A DNA stretch of 64,000 bases from Polymyxa betae (Eukaryota; Endomyxa; Phytomyxea; Plasmodiophorida; Plasmodiophoridae). The DNA lies in the NCBI GenBank assembly GCA_003693705.1, contig RBZT01000563.1, positions 1 to 64,000 on the forward strand, written 5' to 3'. The first letter of the stretch is position 1, and the number at the start of each line of letters is the position of its first letter. Below the pieces are notes generated by a model. The model made no database searches, had not been told where the DNA came from, and saw only the letters and a program-made list of their open reading frames with translations. Both the position numbers and the translations under genes were made by a program. Shown here in pieces: positions 1 to 9,422 of the stretch.

Positions 1-120
1 CTAAACTCCGTTAATCGGAAACTCTCCGAGTTCCGAGCTAACCTCCGATCCTAGTGATATATAAGGGCTTGTAATCCATCTATATAATCATTCTGCATTC
101 ATCATTACAACTGTAACATC
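1..120 (+). repeat. LTR-like segment, plus orientation
   Basis: The segment contains the phrases ATCGGAAACTCTCCGAG, a TATA-like ATATATAAGGGCTTGTAAT and CTGCATTCATCATTA. Its reverse complement recurs at about 1640-1745. A TATA-type box followed by a conserved start-like region is what an LTR promoter (U3/R) should look like. The segment runs almost directly into integrase sequence, so the usual gag and most of pol that should follow a 5' LTR are deleted. Confidence 0.6.
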
Positions 121-130
121 AATTTAGTAG

Positions 131-1195
131 ACTTGCTACACCTGCCATGGCCCTCCTTATGCTGAATCGACAGCTCACATGTTCCTGTCCACCATCGTCC
201 GTCTCTACGGCGTCCCGACCAGATCATCTGTGATCGTGGTCCTCAACTCGTCTCGAAGTTCTGGAACCGCCTCTTCGAACTTCTTGGAGCAGATTGTCTC
301 TCTAACATCCGGTTACCACTGCCAAACAAACGGTCAGACCGAACGCCTCAACCAAATCCAAGTCCTCGAGCAGTACCTCCGCTGCCACACCTCCTACCGC
401 CAATCCGACTGGTCTCAGCTCCTTCCTCTCGCCGTATTCTCCTACAACAACTCTCAACATGCCGCTACTGGTGTGTCCCCGTTCTTCGCGCTTCGTGGTT
501 ATCATCCTAAATTTGATCCTGCTATCCCCTCTACCGCCCAAGTTCCTCGTGCTAAATCTGACGCCAAGTCCCTCACCGAGCTCCACTCCTGGCTCCGTGA
601 CCAGATCTCCGTCGCCCAGCAACGCTATCAAGACTATGCTGATCGTCATCGTGCTCCTGCCCCAACCTACTCCGTTGGTGACCGTGTCTGGTTATCAACC
701 TCTAACATTCCCTCCGCCCGTCCCTGCCCCAAACTTTCGTCCCGCAAGATTGGTCCCTTCCCCATCAAACGCGTCTTAGGTCCTGTTACTGTTGAACTCG
801 ACCTCCCGCCATCCATGAAAATCCACCCAGTCTTCCACGTCTCTCTCCTCACACCTCACATTCCCAACACCATCCCTCACCGTGTACAACGTCCACGTCA
901 CCCTGTCTCGTCAACAACGACCCATCCCGCCTGATACCTCACTACCTGGTCAACTCTATTCTGGACTCCCGCTACTTTCGTTCCAAACTCCAGTATCTTA
1001 TTGATTGGCAAGGTTATGGTCCTGCTGATCGTTCATGGTTGCCTGCCGAAGTTATCGCCACAGACGTTCCAGGACTTGTCACCGAATTCCATCGTCTCCA
1101 CCCCGATCTTCCCGGACGGCCGGACCCCGCTCCAGCCTTCACTGCCTCACAACCCTCTCGAGCGTCTGGTACCCGCTCGTCTAGAAGGGGGGTAA
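131..1195 (+). pseudogene. Chromovirus pol remnant: integrase C-terminus plus chromodomain
   Basis: The remnant starts inside the integrase core, with a GVP motif at about 209-217. The reading frame then shifts for about 90 nt before returning at the conserved GYHCQTNGQTERLNQ stretch (from 310). An integrase C-terminal domain follows, with KIGPFPIKRVLGPV and HPVFHVSLL motifs, ending at a stop at 932-934. The chromodomain is read in a different frame from about 949 (short motifs [10 protein letters not shown] and SWLP, then EFHRLHP), ending near the polypurine tract at about 1190. At least two frame breaks mean it cannot encode a working protein. Motif content is that of Ty3/gypsy chromoviruses. 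The sequence is far more C-rich in codon third positions than the host genes nearby, consistent with a separate origin. Confidence 0.8.
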
Positions 1196-1348
1196 TGTCA
1201 TGATTCACTACTTCCGTTCAGCTTCCGAGCTACCTCTTGAGTCATCTACCATCAATTCCAAGTTCCTGTTGAGTATCGTGACTCACAACTTCGAACCTTT
1301 GCTTTCTTTGTTTATCGAAATACAATCATTCTCGAATCTATTCGATTC

Positions 1349-1543
1349 TTATAACTCTTGTTCGCCTGCTTCTTCGTAGCCTTCATTTATTCTTCCTCGC
1401 CCTGTCCCAGTCCTCACATCTCCAAAGTGACCCAGAAAGTCACGGACGCCTACGCTAAGATCAACAGACTGTTGAAATAAGTCCTGATCGTCGCCATCCA
1501 TCTCATCCAAGGCAGTCAGCAACGCTGTTGCTGAATGGTACAC
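1349..1543 (-). pseudogene. Gag-like fragment of an oppositely oriented element
   Basis: A short minus-strand frame lies directly downstream, in its own orientation, of the inverted LTR block (1640-1830). Its position between LTR and missing pol is where the start of gag is expected. The frame is low in distinctive motifs and contains an acidic stretch (ALDEMDGDDQD). The gag assignment rests on position rather than on a recognised domain. It ends where the sequence turns back into plus-strand LTR-like sequence, so this is a junction of two element copies. Confidence 0.4.
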
Positions 1544-1639
1544 AAACGAGTATGACTCAAAAACAGAGTCATCCGAGTCGTCCGAAAAGAAGCCAGAATC
1601 AGCCTATTTCGCTACTTTGAGATCTCCAAGTTAAGATTG

Positions 1640-1830
1640 CAATGATGAATGCAGAACGAATATAATAGATAGATTACAAGCCCTTAAATATAGACAGAGT
1701 CGGAGGATAGCTCGGACCTCGGAGAGTTTCCGGTTCATCGGAACTTAGTCAATATAGGGCGCTTTCCGATTCATCGGAGATTAGTCAATATAGTGCGATT
1801 AATATTGACACAAGCCTCAGAATCAGACAT
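1640..1830 (-). repeat. LTR-like segment, minus orientation, with internal duplication
   Basis: Read on the minus strand, this block matches the LTR-like sequence at 1-120 (shared GGAAACTCTCCGAG, CCGAGCTA and AAGGGCTTGTAAT phrases). Outside the match, at about 1733-1800, a unit of roughly 40 nt containing TTCATCGGA and TTAGTCAATATAG is repeated twice in tandem. Such U3 subrepeats are common in LTR promoters. Nothing gene-like is seen between it and the GCP4 gene that begins at 2109. Confidence 0.55.
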
Positions 1831-2108
1831 CATAGAAAGTCTGTTTGGATAGAACGAGTTTATGATAAATTACGGAAAGCAGATTCTAAACCGAGTTTGG
1901 CCTCTATGACGGAAAGCTATTATTGCCTGAAATCCTGTTTCCATTTATGGAAAGGTCTAAAATTAATACAGCCGCGCACTTCGCTCCGCAATTTTTAGTT
2001 TACGCATATCTTTTTTGCAGTCAAATTGCAACAAAATTAATCTGTCCGCTGGACTGTCACACTCATCTCATCAAATACTGTTCTATCATACTGATTTATA
2101 AATTAGTA

Positions 2109-5034
2109 ATGTGTGATGTCACATGCCTATTACTTGGTCTAGATTCACATCAATGCATTACTACATCATCTCCTACATATCCACCTCTATTGTTAGAGCC
2201 ATTCCATCAGATCTCCCAATATATACATCATATTAATGAAATATGCCATAATCATGATCTGCACAGTAGCTCTATCTATATGCATGCTTTATGTCGAGGT
2301 ATAGTTCAAGAGATATTACGTCCATTCTATAATATCATATCTGAACATGCTGGTCAAATATCACCATCACAATCTATATTACCAATATCACGTCTCCATG
2401 TTTTATTACATGACCATCAATCTATCATACATGCTACAAGGCAACTTCTTGATAAGATTACCAATAATCTCAAGTATATTCGTGGTATCCGTATTCTTGA
2501 TATCATATTGGAGTTTCGTCAGAGTGGCATCCCTTATGTTGCTCGTATATTCTCTAAGTATGTTATTAGACAGAGCATGCGTTTATTCAATCAAACTGAT
2601 ATTTATATATAGAATACTTCATGAATATCTTGATAAGGTTGTATTGAACCAGATCATATCCTGGGTTGTTTATGGAGTATTATCTGATCCATATCGGGAG
2701 TTCTGGATTGAACAGAATCCTTCTGTTATTGATTCATGGTGCGAAATTCCTTCCAACTACGATCTTCATCTTAATGCGTGTGTTCAGGAATGTTTCATAT
2801 CAAATATCTCTTGCAATGCTACCTGAATCTTATCTGTCATATCAAACCTGCCGATCTATTCTTTTTATCGGGAAAGCTCTTCATATCTCCCGTCCAAAGA
2901 CTTCTACATACTCACACTCTGCGCATCAACAATATTTAGATGTGTTGCAATGTTTTTCCCAGTCAAGTTCAGGTCTGAATGAAGAGTTTGATGTTGCCAT
3001 TGAGAAACTTCACCAACAGGTGATATTTAATGGCATTTTTAACTGCACTGTAACAACTCACTGTTCAGGCTGCTAAATCCCTCTGGCAGTATATCGTCGA
3101 GGAACAGCAATTATTTCAGCACCTGGCGGATCTAAAATCATTCTTCTTTTTAGCCAATGGTGCATTCTATGAGGAATTTATTGCAAACTGGGGCGATCAG
3201 GTATTAAATCGATCTGCTCAACTTAGCAATATCAATTCCGCACAAAATTCTTTCCAGTTTTCAGCAAGAAAGTTTCACTTAGATGAATCCGAGTCGTTTC
3301 GAGGGTAGCTCTGGTCAGGCCGTGATATTTATACGCTGATTGATTTTATATTTTAGATTCCGATTGTATACTAGATGTAAACATTTTACTGCCGATTTCA
3401 AGAAGGACATTTGTGCTTTCAGTTTATGTGGATCCAGTCGTGTATCTGGTGATAATAATGGGATTGTATTGGGATCATCCCAGCATGGCTCTGAGAAGTA
3501 AGTTGAAATAATCCACCACCTAAACGATGTTCAAGTTCTTATTTCGTTGCAGTCCGAGTGTCAGCTATGCCTCAATCTGGAACAAGAAGCAATGTTGCAT
3601 TGTTGATGGATTTCGTGTAGCATTTACAGTCCAATTAACAGGATTCGGTGTCATCAGTTTCGTTCTGCAAAATGACTCGCAATATGCCTTACCTATTGTA
3701 GGTGAATCAACTACTTCAATTACTATGTTGATATTAATTTCAGAACAGAATCTGTCGTCTTCTTTCTGCATTGATTTTGAGAGATTTGCTGATATTGGAA
3801 TGCGAATCTCATTGCGTTATAATTCGGATACGATTGAGACCTGGTCCGTGCCCCAATCAAATCTGTTTAATTCAAAGCAGCATTGTATCAGCATTCAATG
3901 GCTTCCATATGATATCATTGATGAGAAGGCATCCCTTCAGATAACTATCGATGGTAACACTCTCATCCCTTTCAGTTATGTTCTATCACTCAATCTATCA
4001 CTCAATCTATATATGATAGATGGTTTCAAACGAAGCATTGCAGCTGAGCACGTAAACCGAAAGTTGAGGATATTAGGGCATCGATGTTTTATTGGTATTT
4101 CTGGGGTCTGCCACGTTAACGATCATACGCAATCTATATTTACTGTTCAATGTATATCTTGGAGAGAATTACAACAACCTACTAATATCTCTATGATTGA
4201 TCTAGCTTTAGATTTTCAGGTGAGCACATTAACAATCTAATCCATGTCTCTCTTGCTTATAAGTCATATTTTCAGATTCCAAAGGGTATAGATTTGTTGC
4301 TTGGAATTCAAGAAGTCAACAGATATTCGGATATATTTACATTCTTACTACGAATCAAATTTGTTCATTGGTATCTTCGACGTGCATGGACTGCAGCAGA
4401 TGGTATGATGATAATAAGTGTGGTATCTCTTTTCATTATTAACAGCCATATAGAACAAGCCGCATGTTCACATGCCATTTCATTACTGCGATCAAGGATG
4501 CAGTTTCTGCTTGATAATTTGCAGATCTACTTACAAGTTGATGTGATAGAAACTCAATTCACTAAGATGATTGAATCCATTCAATGCACAAAGGATTTTG
4601 ATACAATCCGTCTAGCTCATGACAGGTATCCGATCTTCTTTCATCTCAGTTTCAAATCATTGCTGATATCAGCTCCAACAGATATCTTGCAGTTCTAACA
4701 CAGCACTGCTTTCTACAAAGTCGTGTAATAATCAAGGCATTAGATCATGTGCTGGATATTTGCCTTCAATTTTGCAGGTTACTTGATAGCTCCAAAAAAG
4801 ACCATATTGGAAAGCAGATTCAGTCATTTGCTGTTATGTTCCATCGTGAGGCGTGCTTCTTATTTTCTGTAATATCCAATAAGGCAGGACATCATTCTTC
4901 ACCTCATCTTGAACAGGTATACAGTCAATATTATTAATTTTAGATGTTACCTGATTGTTTCATATTAGTTAGTTCTTCGTATTGATTATAATGGCTATTT
5001 CTCTGCATTAGTATCAGAATCTGGTCTAAAATGA
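2109..5034 (+). CDS. TUBGCP4: Gamma-tubulin complex component 4 (GCP4) with an inserted L-type-lectin-like domain
   Basis: A GCP/Spc97-98 family protein of the gamma-tubulin ring complex, which nucleates microtubules at organising centres. The start at 2109 gives MCDVTCLLLGL, matching the family's short N-terminal helix. GRIP1 features follow (ALCRGIVQEILRPF; WVVYGVLSDPYREFWIEQ; LPESY...ILFIGKAL). The GRIP2 C-terminus is clear (FLLRIKFVHWYLRRAW; FLLDNLQIYLQVDVIETQF; FDTIRLAHDR; LVLRIDYNGYFSAL) and fits GCP4 better than GCP2/3. Introns read at 2558-2612, 2739-2787, 3020-3068, about 3303-3354, about 3498-3550, 3702-3743, about 4220-4275, 4403-4453, about 4629-4678 and about 4918-4970. The stop is TGA at 5032-5034. 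Between GRIP1 and GRIP2 lies an extra segment of roughly 200 residues (about 3551-4190) resembling a legume-type lectin fold. A different start upstream is possible, since the frame is open to 1923, but that part shows no conservation. Confidence 0.85.
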
Positions 5035-5376
5035 TTTCCAAATTCCCTTCCAACAATGACGTAATTCTGTAAATACATATCTATCTATTTATTGTATTCG
5101 ACTCCGTTTAAGCCTGACGTTCTTCATCCGAAACTCAACCAGTTGTCTGCAGTTGTTTGCCAAAAATGTCGCCTCATTCTCCGATGTAACATTACAATTT
5201 TGCAAGTTATTGCGCTTGAGAAATGTCAGAACATATCTGTGGGGCTGGCTCTTTGCTTTTGTTACCTATCTGTAGTATAGACTTGTTGGCCCCCGGGTGA
5301 GAGATCTCCAGTATCTGTGTTATTGTGTCACATCCTGTCACATCTCTGATAGGATCACTTCGTAATATATTATAGC
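5035..5376. other. Intergenic interval between GCP4 and the phosphatase gene
   Basis: This interval of about 340 nt holds only short frames in both strands without recognisable motifs. It should contain the 3' end of the GCP4 transcript and the promoter/5' UTR of the downstream phosphatase. No convincing extra exon was found. Confidence 0.5.
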
Positions 5377-6403
5377 ATGAAGTCCGATCTAGATCACTGG
5401 ATTCATCAGTTGACAAACTGTCAATGTTTATCTGAACATGATAGTCGTCTGCTCTGTCTATACGTGAAGAATTTACTCATGGAAGAATCCAATGTTCAAC
5501 CTGTATCCAGTCCTGTTACTGTCTGTGGTGATATCCATGGACAATATTTCGATCTATTAGAACTATTCAGGAAGGGTGGTCCTGTACCTAATACCAGATA
5601 TGTGTTTATGGGTGATTTTGTTGATAGAGGGCATCATTCTGTTGAGACCCTCCAACTCTTATTGGCTTTGAAAGCCAGATATCCAGATTGTGTTACATTA
5701 CTTCGTGGTAATCACGAATCTCGTCAAGTTACACAAGTATATGGTTTCTATCAAGAATGTGTTAGAAAATATGGAAATGCCAATGTATGGAGGTACTGTA
5801 CAGATTTATTTGATTATTTCAGTATCGCTGCTGTTATTGATGGAAGTAAGTATTCACTTTATATAGGTGATTAACAAGCATTCATACTGAATGTATTGTA
5901 TTTTAGGAATATTATGTGTTCATGGTGGATTATCACCAGATTTAGTCAGTATTGATCAAATGAGATTACTTCATCGAGTTCAAGAGATTCCACATTCAGG
6001 CGCATTCTGTGATATAATGTGGTCAGATCCAGATGATATTGATACATGGAAGATATCACCTCGAGGAGCTGGATGGTTGTTTGGGTCTGTGGTCACCAAA
6101 CAGTTTAATCATCTGAATCAGTTGGATTTAATATGTAGAGCACATCAGCTTGTTCAGGAGGGATATCAATATATGTTCCCAGAAAAGAGTCTCATCACCG
6201 TTTGGAGTGCACCAAAGTGAGCTCAATGTTCGAATAATCTTCTTATGTTCTGATTAATATCTAGCTATTGCTATCGATGCGGAAATGTCGCTTCAATATT
6301 AGCGTTCGATGAACATCTGGACAGGGAGATTATCATCTTTCAAGATACACCTGAGAGTGCCATCAATGTACCTGAGGATCGGAATTCGCCTTTCTTTATT
6401 TGA
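5377..6403 (+). CDS. PP2A-like Ser/Thr phosphatase catalytic subunit (PP4/PP6 type)
   Basis: Metal-dependent protein Ser/Thr phosphatase of the PPP family. All signature motifs are present: [21 protein letters not shown], the ICRAHQLV histidine and WSAPNYCYRCGN. These provide the two-metal active site. Two introns were read: about 5850-5906, inside the segment leading to [10 protein letters not shown], and about 6218-6263, within APN/YCYRC. The protein is about 305 residues, the usual catalytic-subunit length. The N-terminus (DLDHWIHQL) and the DEHL...IIIFQ tail look like PP4. The segment [22 protein letters not shown] and the short C-terminal SPFFI ending recall PP6/Sit4. I therefore leave the paralogue open. 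PP2A proper is unlikely because it ends in DYFL. Confidence 0.93.
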
Positions 6404-6464
6404 CAATTGGGGCTTCCAAACATAAATATATAATATTGACTAGATGATTAATCAAAGCAAGCGC

Positions 6465-7871
6465 TCAGGCTTTTGTCAATATAATACTGACATTGGTACC
6501 ACCAAACCCGAATGAATTCATCAAAACAGCATTGATAGGAGTATTAAGAAGAGGAGCTTGAGGTAGATATAGATCATTGAAGGCTGGATCGATATGATCT
6601 AGATTAGCATTAGGTGGTATGATAGAGTGATTCATTGATAATACAGATATAACAGCCTGTATAGCACCAGCAGCTCCTAACATATGTCCAGTTTGTCCTT
6701 TAGTTGATATAATTGGTAATGATGGCAATATACGACTGAATATATGTCGTATAGCTTGAGATTCAGCTAGATCTCCAGATATAGTAGAAGCAGCATGTGC
6801 ATGCACATATGTAATAGATTCTATTGATAGACCAGCATCTGATAGAGCAGATCTCATAGCTATCTGAGCACCAATACCACCTGGACTAGGTGATGTTATA
6901 TGCCATGCATCTGATGATAATCCAGATCCAGATATCCTTCCTAATATTCTAGCACCACGTTCTCTTGCTATATCTTCAGCTTCTAATACCAACATAGCCG
7001 CTCCTTCTGCCTATATACATCATATCAATCGATTTAACGTGATCAGATACTTATAATGAACCATGACAAAACCCGATCTTCGAGATGACCATGGACATGA
7101 AGCTTGATCTGGATCTTTAATTATCGATAGAGCTCTGCATTGTGAGAACCCAAACAATGCTAATTCATGCATACAGGACTCAGTAGCACCTGCAATCATA
7201 CGATCTGTAGCTCCCAATCTAATCAAACGTGCTGCTTCTGCAATAGCATGAGCACCACTAGCACATGCTGAACTTGGTGATAATGATGGACCTTGAAGTC
7301 GTAGATCCATACTAACTATAGCACTAGCCATATTTACTAATAGATCAGGAACCTGTTACAATTAGATCCTCTCTACATGTCATATAGATATAATATATCT
7401 CTTACTGTATATGGAGATAGTCTCCGACCTTTATCTTGATCTATCATACGAATAGAACTTGATAGCTGATGTAACGATGACATACCAACTCCAATACAAA
7501 CACCAGTTCTGTCATCGAACTTCATCTCATCATCTAATAATCCAGCATGATGGTAAGCCTCTCGACCAGCTATCAATGCTAACTGAATAAATCGAGGTCG
7601 GATACCATATTTCCAACGAACAGCATCGAATTCCTGAACTACGTCATCAGGAATCTGTGAGACAGTTGTACAAGGCAATTTATCAAATACAGCCTTGTCT
7701 AATCCAGAGATAGGCCTATGCTATCATATCATTATATGACCTCGGGACCAAGCAGATGATATGATACCCGAATCTCTGCTTTCCCTTAATAATAAGGTCC
7801 CAGAATGTTGATATCCGGGCTGATAATGGTGTAATGAATCCCAATCCTGTGATTACAACAGACCTATTCAT
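6465..7871 (-). CDS. OXSM: 3-oxoacyl-[ACP] synthase (KAS II / mitochondrial OXSM type)
   Basis: Condensing enzyme that elongates acyl chains on acyl carrier protein by decarboxylating malonyl-ACP. In eukaryotes with this single-domain form it usually acts in mitochondrial type II fatty acid synthesis, which feeds lipoate. The minus-strand start gives MNRSVVITGLGFITPL, the standard KAS N-terminus. The nucleophile cysteine lies in SSACASGAHAI. The first active-site histidine lies in YVHAHAAST (families usually have NAHGTST), and the Lys/His pair in STKGQTGHMLGAAGA. The C-terminus has NSFGFGGTNVS. Three introns of about 50 nt were read: near 7715-7766, 7354-7406 and 7016-7066. There is no obvious mitochondrial presequence ahead of the first methionine, so localisation is inferred from family only. 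Confidence 0.9.
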
Positions 7872-8242
7872 TTCTATTGGTCATTGGAATTTCTCCAATA
7901 CTCCGCTAGATAAAGATTAACCCAACTTTCAATTCATTCTATCAACCAGATCAAATATGATACAAAATTATATAAGCTTAGCTTACACCATCATAGCCTG
8001 TACAATGTATATTGCACATTATCATTTCCAAAACTCTTCAACTTAAAAAGTTTGAAATGCTTTCTACCTCACAGAGAAGCAGCAGATATCAGTGATGCTT
8101 TGGTTGTGCAGATCTTTGAGTATGTCTTAGCTGTGTCACTTTGATATTACTCTAAATGACATGTTCGATTAACCCGTTTTTAACAAGCCGTGATCGCATT
8201 TAATCAAAGAATTGTTTAATGACTTTATATTATATATAGTCC
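7872..8242. other. Divergent intergenic region between KAS and MTFMT genes
   Basis: The two flanking genes are transcribed away from each other, so this AT-rich stretch of 370 nt should hold both promoters. A TATATTATATATAG tract lies at about 8226-8239, just before the MTFMT start. No coding frame with recognisable motifs is present. Confidence 0.5.
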
Positions 8243-9271
8243 ATGTTAATCAGAAATCCATCATGCCACAAGATGCTATACAGGCTGTTCACCAGCGCTG
8301 CTAAGCCTAATATTCTATTCTTTGGGACAGACTCGTTCGCTGCTAGACATCTCCAACGTTTGATTGATAGCCAAGTTGGTTTCTTACAGAATGTCGTCAC
8401 TGCCAAATCAGCGAAATCCGATCTTGTGCCTTCGATAGCTTCCAAATATGGAATCAATTTACATCGAGCCAATACTAATTTCACTATGGACAATTGGGCT
8501 ATGCCTGAGGGTCAGTTCGATCTTGGGGTTGTAGTCAGTTTTGGCTATAAGATTCCTTCAAGGATAATTAGTCAGTTTCCATCGGGGATCATCAATGTAA
8601 TGTCTTATAGTTGAACTATTTCACAGTATTGATAATGTATGTAGGTACATCCATCGTTATTGCCTTCATATCGTGGAGCTTCACCCATTCAATCTGCCAT
8701 TCTTAATAATGAGACACGAACTGGAGTCTGTATTATAGACATCGATCCCGATACTATTGATAGTGGCCGAATATTAGCTCGCCAGGAGACACAAATCCAA
8801 TCTGATGACACATTTCTAACGCTGAGAGATCGGCTCGCGCTGATCGGATCTGAGATGCTTCATCATACGGTGGCTAATCTCGAGATCGCTCGACGAAATG
8901 CAGTCTGTCAGGATGCTAAAACGGATGCAGCTCGGTTTGCCAGGAAATTACTGAAGCAAGATGCATGTATAGACTGTAAAACAATGACAGCTGATGAGAT
9001 ATACACTGTATATAGAGCTCTATATGGATACATGACAGTTTATTGTCAATGGAGAGGAAAGCAACTTTTGCTGCTGGAACTAGAACCTGTCAACAAGAAC
9101 GTCGCTGTTCCTGCTGGCCATATTGTATATGATCAACAAGCTGATCGGTTAGTAATTGGATGCAGCTCACAGACCTGCCTCTATGCATCCCGAGTTCAAA
9201 TTGCGACCAGAAAACGCTTAACTCCATCCGCATTTGCTCATGGTTACCATCTGATTCGAGCGACGTCGTAA
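8243..9271 (+). CDS. MTFMT: Methionyl-tRNA formyltransferase, mitochondrial
   Basis: Transfers a formyl group from 10-formyl-THF to Met-tRNA for translation initiation in mitochondria. The first residues are rich in Arg, Ser and Ala, as expected for a mitochondrial presequence. The formyltransferase fold then begins with ILFFGTDSFAARHLQ. The catalytic loop is present as VHPSLLPSYRGASPIQSAI after one intron (about 8596-8644), followed by GVCIIDIDPDTIDSGRIL. The C-terminal domain has DADDARFARK-like spacing (TDAARFARKLLKQDACID) and YTVYRALYGY. The length of about 330 residues fits the family. A downstream methionine at 8273 is an alternative start but would shorten the presequence. Confidence 0.9.
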
Positions 9272-9422
9272 ACATCAATCTACATTTCCCATATTGAACT
9301 TCTGGTCTAGTAGAGAGAATCAGGTTGTATATTTAATGTTGATAGTTATGTTACATGAGATTATCATACAGCTGTCAAGTGTATGAAGAGCTGTACTGTG
9401 CTCTATTCTCTCCTCATAAACA

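Larger units (their letters stand above)
1..1830. mobile_element. Rearranged Ty3/gypsy chromovirus fragments
   Basis: This stretch is a composite of retroelement pieces. A plus-strand part carries the C-terminal half of integrase and a chromodomain, ending in a purine tract (about 1185-1194) followed by TGTCATGATT, which looks like a polypurine tract and the start of a 3' LTR. From about 1350 onward the orientation flips: a gag-like reading frame and then an LTR-like block read on the minus strand. The LTR block at 1-120 (plus) and 1640-1760 (minus) are imperfect inverted copies of each other. Reverse transcriptase, RNase H and protease are not present here. The element is therefore internally deleted and rearranged, and not autonomous. 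The chromodomain places it in the chromovirus lineage. Exact target-site duplications are not visible because the left edge is cut by the window. Confidence 0.8.
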
